Below are positions 1 to 9,975 of a DNA stretch of 64,000 bases, one piece after another. Source of the DNA: Budorcas taxicolor. Its lineage: Eukaryota; Chordata; Mammalia; Artiodactyla; Bovidae. How positions within the stretch are numbered: position 1 is the stretch's first letter; the number at the start of each line of letters is the position of its first letter. The translations under genes were made by a program, and so were the position numbers. Location of the stretch: assembly GCF_023091745.1 (NCBI RefSeq), contig NC_068912.1:104835567-104899566 (forward strand), read 5' to 3'. The notes under the pieces were generated by a model, which was given only the letters and a program-made list of their open reading frames with translations, searched no databases and was not told where the DNA came from.

Positions 1-1061
1 TAGTGGGCTCCTGAATTTCTCCAGTTCAAATCCAGGCCTTCATTCATTCACCGCCCCCTCCCTCGGACAGCACTCACTCAGAGTCTCCTACTGTGTGCCA
101 GAAGGGCTCCAGGGCTGGCCTTCTCTGGAGCTCTGGACCTCGAGATTGTTGGGGAGATAAGCCCAATGTCATGAGTCAGGCATGAGAGCACGGGTTCTGG
201 GAGTTCTGAGAAATGAGAGGGCCTTTCCTCTTGTGCCTGGAGACAGGGTCCCTGAGAAGCAGGGACTCTGAGCCAGCTGAGGGGGAGGGGCAGGATGCTG
301 GCCCCCAGGGAGGCCTTCCACCACTATGCCTTTTTTGCAGAAAGTCGCAGAGGTGAGCCAAGACATCCTGTCCTGGCCAAGATGGGAGGTCTTCCCAGGG
401 GCTTTTGGTGTACATACCCACAAGCTACCCTTCTGGAAAGGGCTCTGAAGGCCCCTTCTTAGCATCAAGGAAATCTGTGGACCACATAGGTTAAGAAGAA
501 GGAAAGAAGGGCACTTCCTGGGAGAGGGGGGAAGGAGGCGGCTCCAGGCTGGTCAGAGGTCAGGGGTAAACTGTGTCCCTCTCTGAGGAAAGCAGGCCCA
601 GAGAAGGCTCTGACTCTCCCAAGTCCGCACAGCCTCAAGTAGGTCATTTACCTCCCGCACAGCAGAAGGGACACCCTCCACCTGGTTGGCAGTAGGCAGA
701 CAGGAAAGCAGGGTCTCCTCCAAGGAAAGGGAGAGTTTTGCCCATGGGACCTCTCCCTCCCAACTCTGAGCTCAGGGCAAGAGCCATGGAGAGTGGGGGA
801 GGGGCTCGGGGCATTTGGAGGATGACTTGAGGGGATCCAGTGGGACTGAAAGGAGTCCCTGGGGACAGCAGGGGAGCCTCAGGGCTCCAGGAGGTACTCC
901 AGGCTCAGAGGGAGCACCCTCCCCCTTTTTTCCTCCCTCATCCGCCCTCCTCCCTACCGCAGAGGCTGGGGCGGGCCGGGCGCCCTGGGAGGAGGCGGTG
1001 TCCCTGGCTCCCTGCCCACCGGTGCAGGGCTGGACGGGCAGGGGCGGAGCCATGCCTGGTG
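1..1061 (+). promoter_or_regulatory. EDN2: EDN2 upstream flank and proximal promoter
   Basis: This stretch lies upstream of the EDN2 TATA box and has no supported exon. The proximal 120 bases are GC-rich, with GC-box-like cores at about 968-975 (GGGGCGGG) and 1041-1048 (GGGGCGGA), which fit Sp/KLF binding. A perfect AP-1 core, TGAGTCA, lies at 172-178 and a GATA-like AGATAA at 156-161, but both are far from the start and could be chance. Bases 40-130 resemble a decayed MIR/L2 fragment. Which sites work cannot be judged from sequence alone. Confidence 0.55.
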
Positions 1062-1068
1062 TTATAAG
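1062..1068 (+). promoter_or_regulatory. EDN2: TATA box of EDN2
   Basis: TTATAAG sits 14 bases after a GC-box-like GGGGCGGA and about 117 bases before the ATG at 1185. Endothelin genes are known to have TATA-type promoters. By normal TATA-to-start spacing, transcription should begin near 1090-1097, giving a 5' UTR of roughly 90 nt. The exact start is inferred. Confidence 0.8.
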
Positions 1069-1184
1069 AGGCAGCCAGGGCACCGAGGCAATGAGCTATC
1101 GCTCAGCTTGGCAGCAGGACGCTGGCAGCAGGCACACTCCGCACTCCAGCCCAGCCTGAGCACCCCTCTACCGCCGTGGTCGCG

Positions 1185-1239
1185 ATGCCTACCGCCTTGT
1201 GCTCCATCGCTCTAGCCCTGCTCGTGGCCCTGCACGAAG
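1185..1239 (+). CDS. EDN2: EDN2 coding exon 1 (signal peptide)
   Basis: It codes residues 1-18 and the first base of codon 19, covering the hydrophobic core of the signal peptide. The donor at 1240 is GTGAGC. The exon probably extends upstream to a cap site near 1090-1097. I placed the start at ATG 1185 because the upstream in-frame triplet at 1176, in the position of the usual start, reads GTG. The ATG at 1185 has G at -3, which is adequate context. Confidence 0.93.
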
Positions 1240-4200
1240 GTGAGCACCCCGCACGGCCTCAGCAGCAGCAGCAGCCCCGAGGCTGTTTGTGTCTCCTGCT
1301 GGGGCTCTGTGCCCCCCAAGCCAGCTGGGAGCCTTCAGGAGCAGGAGTCAGGAGGCTTGGGGGCTGCAGGAGGCTGTGCTACTAGAGGTGCTGCCGTCCC
1401 AGGGCAGCTGCCGGTCCTTCCAACCCAGAGCTGCTGGGGCTTCCCCAGGCTGGCCCAGGGCTCCTGAGCCCCGAGAATGCCAACTTCCTCGATTATGCAA
1501 GACGAAGAGCCCCCATCCCCGCTGTGCCAGGCGCCCTGACCCACCTCTCCACTTTCTCTCCCTCCTGTGCATGCAGGCAAGAGCCAGGCCTCTACCACCC
1601 CCATCCCAGAGCAACCAGCGCCCTTGCCCCGGGCCCGAGGCTCCCACCTGCGGACTCGACGCTGCTCCTGCAGCTCCTGGCTCGACAAGGAGTGCGTCTA
1701 CTTTTGCCACCTGGACATCATCTGGGTGAACACTCCCGGGTGAGCTGCTGGAGGGATCCAAGAGGGGTTGCAGGGGGCAGGGGTGGGGGATGCTGGCATG
1801 CTGGGGCAGCCCTGGCACACTGCAGCTCTCTCTTGGGAGTGTGGGGCTAACAACAATAGCAATCAGCTATTGCTTCAATTCCCACGTGGGGGCTACCTGA
1901 GCCAGATAGAGGGCTGTCTCATGAGAATCCTCACAAAAAGCCTGGTCAGAAAGTGTTGGCTCCATTTTCCAGATCAGGGTACTGAGGCTCAGAGAAGTTG
2001 GGTGCCTTTCCCAAGGTCACACAGGAAGGAGCAAGTGGTCGGTAGGAGGCTCCAGCCTAGGTCTGCAGATGCCAGAGCGCACAGCAGCTCTGCCATGCTG
2101 CCTCTGTATAATCTTCCAAGAATAATAGGATTAATGACAGCACCCATGTCTTGACTGCGCCAGGCCCTATGCCAAGCGCTGCTGGTGCGTTATCACCTCG
2201 TGAACGCACCCCCATCCTCCCCAATGAAGCAGGGACTGCTGCTGTCCCCAAATGACAGGCGAGAAACCTGCCCCGTGTCACCTGGCAGAGCCAGGGTGGG
2301 GTCCCAGGGCTGTCTGTTCTGTCTGCACCCGCACTGCCTCCGGGCCACTGCATACTTCAAGTTGAAGTTTCTGTGTGTTTGTATTTTTTTTTTTTTCTTC
2401 TCCAAATTGCAAAAGACAAGAGAAGCCCGGCACGTAAGCGTGTGTGGAGCTAATCCGCATCCAAACACTGGCTCAGGGCGGGAACCCTGCCAGTCCCTGC
2501 GTGCTGGGTCTACCTGGAGTCTCTGCAGCTCCAACCACAATGTCTAAAATTAGCTCGGGCGTCCGAGGTGCTGGTCCGACCGGGCACAGGGCCCTGCCCT
2601 TCACCTGGCCCGCCTCAGACTGAATCTGAAATTGATCTCAGCTCAATCTAACATACCTATGCACACACACGCACACGTGCAGGTCAGGCACACTCACCAT
2701 TTTAAAGTCAAAACTCTAAGAAACACTTGGGTCACCCTTCCAGGCAAGTGGTGACCGGATGGAGACAGCTGAGCTGTGAGCCTGAGTGTTCACTTCTGTG
2801 AGAGGGTACTCTCTCCCTTCCTTCCAGATTAGCTGGGGGTCGTCTTTGAGAACAGGGGGACCAGCCTGACTCCATCAGCTCAAATTGCTGTCTGGGAGTG
2901 GAGGGGGCAGGGAGGACAGCTTCCACCCCTCCTCCCCATGCTGAGTGTCTTACTGAGCAGGACCAGGGGAGTTGGGAGGGAACAGTGGCCCAGAGAGGGT
3001 AAGGGTCTTGCCCAAGGCTCCCTGGCATGTAAGGAGGAAGCTGCAGTGGGAATTCTTGAGGGCAGGAGCTGGTTACTTTTGCTGCCACCCTGGCGGCATG
3101 GATGGCTATTCCAGTGTGCAGTGTGGATAGTCCCAGCTTGCCAATGGTCCTGGTTTATCTAATCCTCTCTCTGTCTCTCTCCACCCTACACCACTACCTT
3201 GCTGGCGGCCCGCCCACAGACAGACAGCTCCTTACGGCCTGGGAAACCCGCCAAGACGCCGGCGCCGCTCTCTGCCAAGACGCTGTGAATGCTACAGTGC
3301 CAGGGACCCCGCCTGTGCCACCTTCTGCCATCAAAGGCCCTGGTAAGTGGGCACCCAGCCTGCAAGGGGCCAGAGGTGGCTGCTGGCCTGGGCCTGCTCT
3401 GGAGGGCAGGGTGTCTGGAAGGCCAGCAGTAGCATTTATTAGTCACTCAGTCATGCCCGACTCTTTGTGACCCCATGGACTGTAGCCTGCCAGGCTCCTC
3501 TGTCTCTGGGATTCTCCAGGCAAGAATACCGGAGTGAGTTACCATTCCCTTTTCCAGAGTGTCTGGGAGGCCAGCAGAGGCATGGCTAAATGGTGGAGAA
3601 GGGGTGAGGGGAGCAGGGTCCTGGGGGCCCAGAGGCTGCCCTGGGCTGTGGGGCAGCCTCCCTTCCTGCAGGGAGCCAGTCACCCTTGAGTCTTCCCCCT
3701 GCTACTACCCCCAGCTCTGGGGGCTTCTAAGAGCATTGGGTCCCCACTCCTGGGCAGGAGGAATCCTCCCAGGTGACGGCTGTGGCAGCAAAGGTCCAGA
3801 GAGGAAACAGGACTTGTCCTGTCAGGCTACACGGCCAGTCAGACGAAAGCTGGGCCTTCCGCCTTAGTCGCTGAGGCTCAGGGAGCTCTGGAACTTTCTC
3901 AGTGGAGAAGCAATAGCTGGAGTTAGGAGGCCATGGCACCGTCCCCGAGCTGTCACAAAGCGCCTTGCCAGCCTTTCAGCCCTCTGGACCTCCCTCCCTC
4001 CACACAGAGCATTGGGAAAGCAAATGGTGACATCACCCTCCCCTACCTCCCATTCCTATGACAGCCTATGGGAAACTCCTCCCCTGAGACCTCAGCCGTG
4101 GCTGCAGCCTGCCTCAGTTTCCCTGCCGAGGGCTCTGCTTGGCTGCAGGCGGCCAGAGTCTGAGAAAGCCAGCCACCCCGCTGCCTCTTTCTGAGGCTGA

Positions 4201-6387
4201 GAACGCATTCTCCGTGGCTCAGTTTTCCTCAGGCTCCACCCCACCTGGGAAAAGCAGGATCCCAGGTGCACAGGGTGGAAATGGATCTGCTCCTGAGGGC
4301 GGGTTGGGGCGGGGGGCTGGGCTGGGCCTGCAGCCAGGCAGCCTTGGGGCCCTGGACAGCCCCTCACTTGGGCCCTAACGCTGTTCACTCAGGACGGATG
4401 CGGTGGCAGTCCCACGCAGTGGGTCCCCTGCAGCTGCGTTCCAGGATGGCAAGACGCGGGCCACGGCAGGAGAGCTCCTCCAGCGCCTGAGGTGAGGGGC
4501 CCCTACACTGATTGAGTGCCTTCTGTATGCCTTGCACATTTCCCTTATTCTCCATATGACGCCTTGGGTCCTTATGGGGCACCCAATAGAAGCTCAGAGA
4601 GGTGAAGGTGTTTACCCAAGGTCACACAGCAAGCTACAGCGTCTGGCTGACTCAATAGCCTGTGTTCTTAACCACTATGCTCTTTGTTACCACCAGGCCT
4701 GGAAGTGGACTTTCATTGAGGGTTTCAGGGCTTGTGACTGTGGAAGGTCCCCAGGTGTTCATTCAGGCTGTGTCTGAATCAAGCATCTCCCACATGCTGG
4801 GGTCCAAACAGATGCTACCCAACCTGTTCCCTCCCTGGGTCCCAGACTGGACTGTCTCCCTGGTAGCTACAGCATGGCTCAGCTCAAGTCTTGGCACCCA
4901 TGAGGTGCCCATGAGCGTTTGTCCAACCAAACTGACTTGAGAACAGAAACCAATAGCCAGTCATGTGGCAGGGTGGCTGAAGGGGCAGCATCTGAGCTAG
5001 AAGGCCCCAGCCCTGCCACGAGCAAGCTTTGTGACCTTGGTCTGCTCACTAAACTTCTCTGTGCTTCTGGTTCTTTTCTGTGAGGCAGGGACACCAGTGC
5101 TATCCATCTCACAGGCTCGTTATAGGTTAGAGCAGCTGACATGCATGAAGAGCCTCAAGAAAGCCCAGGCCCTACGGGAGCTCTGAAGGTTTTAGCCCTC
5201 CCCAACCTCTGTCCCTGAGGGTTCCTCAGGGCTGCCCAGTGCCGGGGTGCAGCCTAGCCCCTCAAGGGTCCACATCTCTGTGAGGAGGCGGAAACATAGG
5301 CAAAAAGACAGGATGGCGAGCTGGGCAGGACCCAGGATACACTGAGGAACTGCCTTCTAAAAAACTAATGAAGTGAAGGTGTTAGTCACTCAGTCCTGTC
5401 TGAGTCTTTGCGACCCCGTGGACTGTAGCCCGCCAGACTCCTCTGTCCATGGGATTCTCCAGGCAAGAGTACTGGAGTGGGTAGCCATTCCCTTCCCCAG
5501 AAAATCTTCCCAACCGAGGGATCAAATCTGGATGCCCTGCATTGCAGGCAGATTCTTTATCATCTGAGCCACTAGGGAAACCCAGGACATGTCTTACGAT
5601 GAAAAACTTCAAGATAAGACTTTGCAAGTACTTGGCATTCCATAATCAGCAAAGCATGTTTTTGCCAGTCTGTACTCACCCTCACACCAATTCAGGCCTG
5701 CATGTATTTTACAGACCAAGGAAGGGGTTCAGAGAGGTTGAGACCCTTGCCCAAGTTCCCAAAGCTGGGAACCAGCCTCCCAGTTCCCAGGCTAGAATGC
5801 CTTAAGCCAGAGTGAGGCCACCTAGATGATGGCAGAGTCCCCACCAGGGTCTCAGCCAGATTCAAAGGACTGTTAGGACCCATACGTATCTGGATTGGAC
5901 TGCCTTGAGCTGGACCTTGAAGAATGGGAATTTTAGGACATGGAGTATGGGGTGAGTGGAAGGTCAACAGCCTGAGGAGCCGCAGGAATAGAGGTGTGGA
6001 AGTGAGAGGGCAACTAGGGGAGAGCCACTGGGCTACTCTTGGCTGTCCAGTCACCCTGGTGGCACTTGATGTTGAACATCAGTTTTGTCAAAGCTCCTTG
6101 TGGGCAGAAAAGCTTCTAACCTGCCCTGGCCTCTCCTTGATGTTCAGGCCTTGTTTTCAGGGTCAGCTGTGACCACCCTCTGACCTCCTGGCCATGAATA
6201 AGGGATCCAAGCCCTATGACTGCTGCCTCTCATGGGGAACTCTCAAGTGATCTGTATCTCCAGAGATGCTCAAGTGACCTCTTTCCATTTCAGGGTTATT
6301 TCTGGAACCAAGATCCACTTTGCTAGGCAACAGCAGAAGACGACGAGGGAGACCAGATCTACACACTCCAGGCAGAGGAAGAGATAG
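1185..6387 (+). CDS. EDN2: EDN2, preproendothelin-2 (spliced, five coding exons)
   Basis: EDN2 encodes the precursor of endothelin-2, a secreted vasoconstrictor peptide acting on the G-protein-coupled receptors EDNRA and EDNRB. Joining 1185-1239, 1577-1739, 3220-3342, 4393-4491 and 6294-6387 gives one frame of 177 codons plus TAG; the human precursor is 178. Residues 1-23 form a signal peptide with a Leu/Ala-rich core. A furin site, RTRR, ends at Arg47. Residues 48-68 are the mature peptide, with Cys48, 50, 58 and 62, the ET-2 marks Trp53-Leu54 and C-terminal Trp68. Converting enzyme should cut Trp68-Val69. Arg85-89 is a second basic site. Residues 95-109 are the endothelin-like domain with four Cys. 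The protein ends in Arg-Lys-Arg. All introns are GT-AG. Trp53-Leu54 separates it from EDN1 (Leu-Met) and EDN3. Odd points are the start codon (see findings) and Gly73, where human has Glu. Confidence 0.98.
1240..1576 (+). other. EDN2: EDN2 intron 1
   Basis: A 337-bp phase-1 intron with donor GTGAGC and acceptor ...TGCATGCAG. A short CAG/AGC-rich run (1259-1276) lies near its start. I see no repeat insertion or regulatory motif I would defend. Confidence 0.93.
1577..1739 (+). CDS. EDN2: EDN2 coding exon 2 (mature endothelin-2)
   Basis: It codes residues 19-73 (phase 1 in, phase 2 out): the propeptide, the RTRR furin site, all 21 residues of ET-2 and the first residues after the Trp68-Val69 converting-enzyme cut. 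The acceptor AG is at 1575-1576 and the donor GTGAGC at 1740. The four mature-peptide cysteines (48, 50, 58, 62) can form the usual 1-15 and 3-11 bridges. Confidence 0.97.
1740..3219 (+). other. EDN2: EDN2 intron 2
   Basis: A 1,480-bp phase-2 intron, GTGAGC to CCCACAG. It holds MIR-like fragments in antisense (about 1946-2040 and 2970-3050) recognisable by the 'gaggctcagagaagtt...aaggtcacaca' core, a T-rich run at about 2384-2398 and a short CA-rich patch at 2660-2680. No young SINE is inserted. Confidence 0.9.
1946..2045 (-). repeat. MIR fragment in EDN2 intron 2
   Basis: The strand shows the antisense MIR core: 'ccagatcagggtactgaggc', then 'agagaagttg' and 'caaggtcacaca'. This is an ancient mammalian SINE fragment with no sign of exonisation. 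Confidence 0.7.
3220..3342 (+). CDS. EDN2: EDN2 coding exon 3 (basic cleavage cluster and endothelin-like domain)
   Basis: It codes residues 73-114 (phase 2 to phase 2). It contains Tyr78-Gly79-Leu80-Gly81, the five-Arg run 85-89 that ends big endothelin, and the endothelin-like repeat with Cys95, 97, 105 and 109. The acceptor is CCCACAG and the donor GTAAGT. The endothelin-like domain is a family hallmark with no known receptor activity. Confidence 0.97.
3343..4392 (+). other. EDN2: EDN2 intron 3
   Basis: A 1,050-bp phase-2 intron, GTAAGT to CACTCAG. It carries one partial Bov-A SINE (3436-3558) in antisense, bracketed by an imperfect 25-bp duplication. The rest is unique. Confidence 0.9.
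3436..3558 (-). mobile_element. Bov-A/Bov-tA SINE fragment in EDN2 intron 3
   Basis: The antisense Bov-A body runs from 'tcactcagtcatgcccgact' through 'gattctccaggcaagaata' to 'tttccaga'; the tRNA head is missing. It is bracketed by a 25-bp direct repeat (3411-3435 and 3559-3583) with about three differences, read as the target-site duplication. The divergence suggests a fairly old insertion. Confidence 0.9.
4393..4491 (+). CDS. EDN2: EDN2 coding exon 4
   Basis: It codes residues 114-147 (phase 2 to phase 2), part of the C-terminal propeptide, ending in Glu-Leu-Leu-Gln-Arg-Leu-Arg as in other endothelin-2 precursors. The acceptor is CACTCAG and the donor GTGAGG. Confidence 0.96.
4505..4690 (-). 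repeat. MIR fragment in EDN2 intron 4
   Basis: Antisense MIR: 'agctcagagaggtgaaggtg', 'cccaaggtcacacagcaag' and the 'gttcttaaccactatgctct' end. It is nearly full length. Confidence 0.75.
4995..5150 (+). repeat. MIR fragment in EDN2 intron 4
   Basis: Sense MIR: 'ctttgtgaccttggtctgct' followed by 'aaacttctctgtgcttctgg' and a decayed 3' part. It faces the copy at 4505-4690. Confidence 0.65.
5371..5583 (-). mobile_element. Bov-tA SINE in EDN2 intron 4
   Basis: A near full-length Bov-tA in antisense, about 213 bp. The Bov-A body comes first ('tcagtcctgtctgagtcttt'), then the tRNA-Glu-like head read backwards ('gcaggcagattctttatcat' to 'gagccactagggaaaccca'). It lies deep inside the intron. Confidence 0.95.
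6294..6387 (+). CDS. EDN2: EDN2 coding exon 5 (C terminus and stop)
   Basis: It codes residues 147-177 and TAG (6385-6387). The C-terminal propeptide is basic and includes Thr-His-Ser-Arg and the final Arg-Gln-Arg-Lys-Arg. The acceptor follows a pyrimidine-rich tract (CTCTTTCCATTTCAG). Confidence 0.96.
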
Positions 6388-6934
6388 CTCTCGACTCTGG
6401 GAGAACTTTGGGAAGGAAGCCTGTGTGGATACAGGAGGAGAGGGGCATCCCAGAGCTGGGAGACCTTCCGACCTGTTTCCTGGGCCAGAAAACCCAGCTG
6501 CTGGAGCAGGCACAAGTTCTGGCCTCCTCACCCTGGAGAGGGGGCCTCGCTCAAGGCAGCTCCGTGACACCAGGAAAGTCATCAGGCCCCAGGCTGCAGC
6601 GTGGCCTCCCACACTGGCTCCAGTTCCAAGGCCCTGCTGAAAGGAATGGCATGCGGAATGTGCTAACCTGGAGGTGTCCTGTCTGGTGGCTGTGAACCAG
6701 AAACAATATGCAGTGGTGGGCACTCACACCTAAGCCAGCCGCAGAGGCCGAATGAGTCCTTCCAGGGTTGAAGTCCCGGCCACCCCCTACCCCCTGCCCC
6801 CGGTCTGTCCCCTCCAGCCCTCCCTCTCCAATGTCCTTATTCTCCCCTCATACCCTCGGGACACTCTTGGTGAGAAGGGCCCGCGCTACTTCACCTGTCT
6901 GTATATAACTTATTTGCTCTAAGAAATTTGACGA

Positions 6935-6985
6935 TTCCGATTATTTATTTTAACGTATTTTTTTAGACTCTCAATTATTTACCTG
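6935..6985 (+). promoter_or_regulatory. EDN2: AU-rich element in EDN2 3' UTR
   Basis: Overlapping TTATTTATTTTA (6941-6952), GTATTTTTTTAG and AATTATTTACC lie 15-60 nt before the poly(A) signal. AU-rich elements of this kind bind decay or stabilising proteins. The role here is inferred from family knowledge. Confidence 0.6.
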
Positions 6986-7000
6986 CGAACTTATGTTTGT

Positions 7001-7006
7001 AATAAA
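7001..7006 (+). terminator. EDN2: EDN2 polyadenylation signal AATAAA
   Basis: A canonical AATAAA about 615 nt after the stop codon. Cleavage is expected 15-25 nt downstream, near 7020-7030, followed by a GT-rich stretch ('tttggtcttggttg'). Confidence 0.85.
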
Positions 7007-7025
7007 CAACAAAATAATGCTCTAG

Positions 7026-7825
7026 CATTTGGTCTTGGTTGAGCAGGAGCTGGGAGGCACTTTTCAGGAAGGGGCTGCTTAGAAGTGAAGGAAACAAAGG
7101 GACAGGGGGGAAAGAGCCTGAGGAAGGTGTGGAGCCCTGAGTTCCACACCCCTGTACCCCGGCTGGGCATCACTGGCTGCTGACCCACCCTCTCTGGACT
7201 TTTGCCTATCATGTGCCTAGACAGCCATTTGCAGCTTTGATATCCAGGGTTCTAGGACCTGTGTTTCTATCAGGACAGTCAGTGTTGGCCAGGCCTTTCC
7301 CCAGAGCATGTTTCATAGGAGCCAAGACTACGAGGACCCACTTCTGCTCTAGTTGCCACCCCTGAGATTCAGAGCAAACCTGTCCAGTGAGGGCTGTGTG
7401 CTGTTGCAAGGCTGTGTGCAGCCCTACTGGCCAGGGATGGCTGTTGTGATGGAGTCACAGGCTGGTCCTTGTCCCTCACCCCGGGCTTGGACAGACCCTG
7501 CTGGGGGCACTCAACACTTCTCTCACTAAAGAAGCCCAGGGCTCTAGCACTGGCTTGGCCGATCCTGCCAAGACCCCAGGAAGCTGCTCACCTGAGTCCC
7601 AGGGACAGCCAGAAGCCAGAGCTACCCCCGCTGGCAGCTCCTGAGACCGACAGCCTCCACTGCTGCCAAAAACCCCTGCGAACAAGCTGTTCCCTTTCCC
7701 CTGGCCGGCCTCTGCTGGGAATGGTACACTGTGGCCTGAGCCAGTTATTGAAAAATAATTATTTACACGCTACTCTAAGCCGGCCTTGTCCGTGGAGCCA
7801 GCCCCAACTCCCTCCTGGGAGAAGA
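7026..7825. other. Downstream flank of EDN2, no gene recognised
   Basis: Mostly unique sequence with moderate GC content. I see no exon with convincing splice sites, no RNA gene and no clear repeat. Confidence 0.6.
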
Positions 7826-8035
7826 ACATGTTGACGCATATTGAACTCCTACTGTTTGCTGGCATTTTATGCAGATAAACTCACTTCATCCTCATGACAA
7901 TCCCACGATATGGGTACTTTTATTATTCCCATTTTACAGATGAGGAAACTAACGCACAGAGAAGGCAACTAATTTTCCTGGGGTCTCGCAGCACGTAAGT
8001 GGCAGCCTCAGGATTTGAACCCAGAGTGTATAATA
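7826..8035 (-). repeat. MIR/L2-type fragment
   Basis: The antisense MIR core is clear: 'tattcccattttacagatga', 'ggaaactaacgcacagagaa' and 'cagcacgtaagtggcagcct'. The first part ('tgaactcctactgtttgctg') matches the start of the L2/MIR3 tail. Confidence 0.7.
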
Positions 8036-8084
8036 CACATGTCTATATGTACTGACTAAATATTTGTTGATTGAATTCGTGGAT

Positions 8085-8215
8085 CACCATTGTAGTATGA
8101 CCTTGAACAAATCTTCCTCTTTCTGAGCCTCAGTTTTTTAACCTATAAAATGGAAAACAGTAGTTTCCGCTTTGTAGAGCTGGTTGTGAACCCTAAATGG
8201 ATGAGTTATGGTGCT
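8085..8215 (+). repeat. MIR fragment
   Basis: Sense MIR: 'tgaccttgaacaaatcttcc', 'tctgagcctcagttttttaa' and 'cctataaaatgg'. It forms an inverted pair with the copy just upstream. Confidence 0.65.
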
Positions 8216-9975
8216 GGGCTCAGTCCTGGGCCTGATGAGAGGCAAAGGCTGAAAGCCAGGCCATTAGAAGTGATGATGTAACAAGAGGGACAGGCACAAA
8301 GCTGCAGGACCTGAGTTGGGGGGAGATTGGGGCTGGCTGGTGTGAAGAGGCATGGTCAGAGAAAGATGCATGACTAAGATGCCACTCCCATAGCCTAAGG
8401 AGAATGAGACTCACATCAATAGAAGGAAAGTGGAGAGGGAGCTCCAGACAGAGCAGATGGGAAGGGTAGAAGATTTTGGCAATGGGAGTGACAAAGGCGT
8501 TCCCCACGGAGGACCCCATGTGGCTGGTGCATGGTCGGGGGAGAGCAACAGGAGATGAAACCGGGACTCCCTGGAGGCCAAAGTAGGGAGCCTGCCCTTT
8601 CTCTCATGGGCCATGGGGACCCTCGAAAGTTCTGTGGGCAGCAGGGACCTGGTAAAGCCAGACCTCGAAAAAATGCCAGAGGGCCACACAAGGGAAGCCT
8701 GAATAGGGAGACAGAAGGCAAGGAAGCAAGTCAACCGCTGGTCCTTATGTATCCAGCCTGGGTGGCTGGGGTTGGCGATGGAGCTACCCAGTCACTTCCT
8801 ACCCAGGATTCCAGCACACCTCTCAAATCTCACTGAGCCTGATGCCAGGTGAATCTCACTCCCCAGCATCCTGTTCAAAATAACCCTGCCCCCATGGAAA
8901 TCCCAAAGCTACAGCCCGTGGTCCTGCGAGGCAGCGGTGTGGGGCAACCCCAGCCTGGCAGGAGTGATCGAGACCAGGTCGAGGAATGTAGGTTGAAGGT
9001 GTGTCGGAGGCCCAGGGAATTAGGCATTCACTGTCCCGGCCAGGGTTCAGAGATAAAGCAGCCAAGCGATTAAGTAAGAGACAATTAGAGGGAGGCCCGG
9101 AAGGCAGGTAAAGGCAAGGCGGTACCATAACCCCCAGGATCCTTATTCTCAGGAAATGGGGGCCCTGGCTTGGGCCCGGCACTCCAGCCCTCTGCCAGCC
9201 ATATCTTTCTCCCCAAATGAGAAGTTTGCAGAGTGAGGGGTCATGAATACCCAAAGTCTGAGCCTGCTTCTAAACCACATTCCACGTAGCAGGGGCCTCA
9301 GAAGTGTGGGGGAAGGTGAGATAGAGTTTGGAAGGAGCAGAGGAAATTTTATGAAGAACTGTTGCCAAATCAAACTGAATCCTGGGAAGAAAGGCGTCAA
9401 CATTTTAGAAAGTGTATCTGGATTTTATGGGACAAAATTGTCCCTTTTGCCTGCCTTTTTCTGCCTTTTCCATAAATACTTACAGGTTTGGTTAAGGCTT
9501 TCTGAGTTAAACTTGTGTTCCTCTTAACTGGAACACCAGGCAGAGATAGGCCAGAAGGGGGCACAGGGTGACCCAGATTTATTCGGGTTATGTGCATGCA
9601 TGGAAGCAGAGTCAGAGGGGAGTGGGGTTCCACGTCCAGGACTATGCAGCCTGATACGTATCCAGGCTACAGACTGGCCCTTTCCTGTCCTGGACTGCCT
9701 CTCCCTCCACTCTCTCACTCAACAAAGAACCCCAAGGAATTAGTTTCACTCTTGCCATCTCACTCTCTCTCTCTGAACCTCAGGGATTTCAATTGAGAAA
9801 AGTCATTTGCCTATCAGGGCAATGAATCATTGGAGTGTGGCCATCCATGCGTTCAACAATTATGAACAATCACCGTTCAGAGACTCCTGTAAACAAGGCA
9901 GACACAGCCCCTGCCCTCACAGGCCAAGAGGAGAACCTTTCAATAAAGCACTGTTTCTATGAAGGCAGAAGTGAA
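8216..9975. other. Intergenic stretch, nothing recognised
   Basis: About 1.8 kb with only short, low-complexity or antisense open frames, none with exon signals. I recognise no transposon with confidence. Confidence 0.5.

Larger units (their letters stand above)
4492..6293 (+). other. EDN2: EDN2 intron 4
   Basis: A 1,802-bp phase-2 intron, GTGAGG to CATTTCAG. It holds MIR pieces (about 4505-4690 antisense, 4995-5150 sense, 5690-5810 antisense) and one Bov-tA SINE (5371-5583). The remainder is unique. Confidence 0.9.
6388..7025 (+). other. EDN2: EDN2 3' untranslated region
   Basis: About 640 nt from the stop to the predicted poly(A) site. The first 500 nt are mixed to GC-rich. The last 120 nt are strongly AU-rich, with ATTTATTT at 6943-6950 and further ATTTA-like stretches, an arrangement known to shorten mRNA half-life and reported for the related EDN1. 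No repeat interrupts it. The 3' end is inferred from the AATAAA at 7001. Confidence 0.85.

Noticed and set aside
1176..1385. Single-exon open frame starting at GTG 1176 and reading into intron 1
   Set aside because: Only its first 64 bases (to 1239) are exonic; the rest is intron beyond a clear GT donor.
6214..6723. 169-codon open frame on the - strand across EDN2 exon 5 and 3' UTR
   Set aside because: Antisense shadow of a coding exon and GC-rich UTR, with no domain, promoter or splice evidence.
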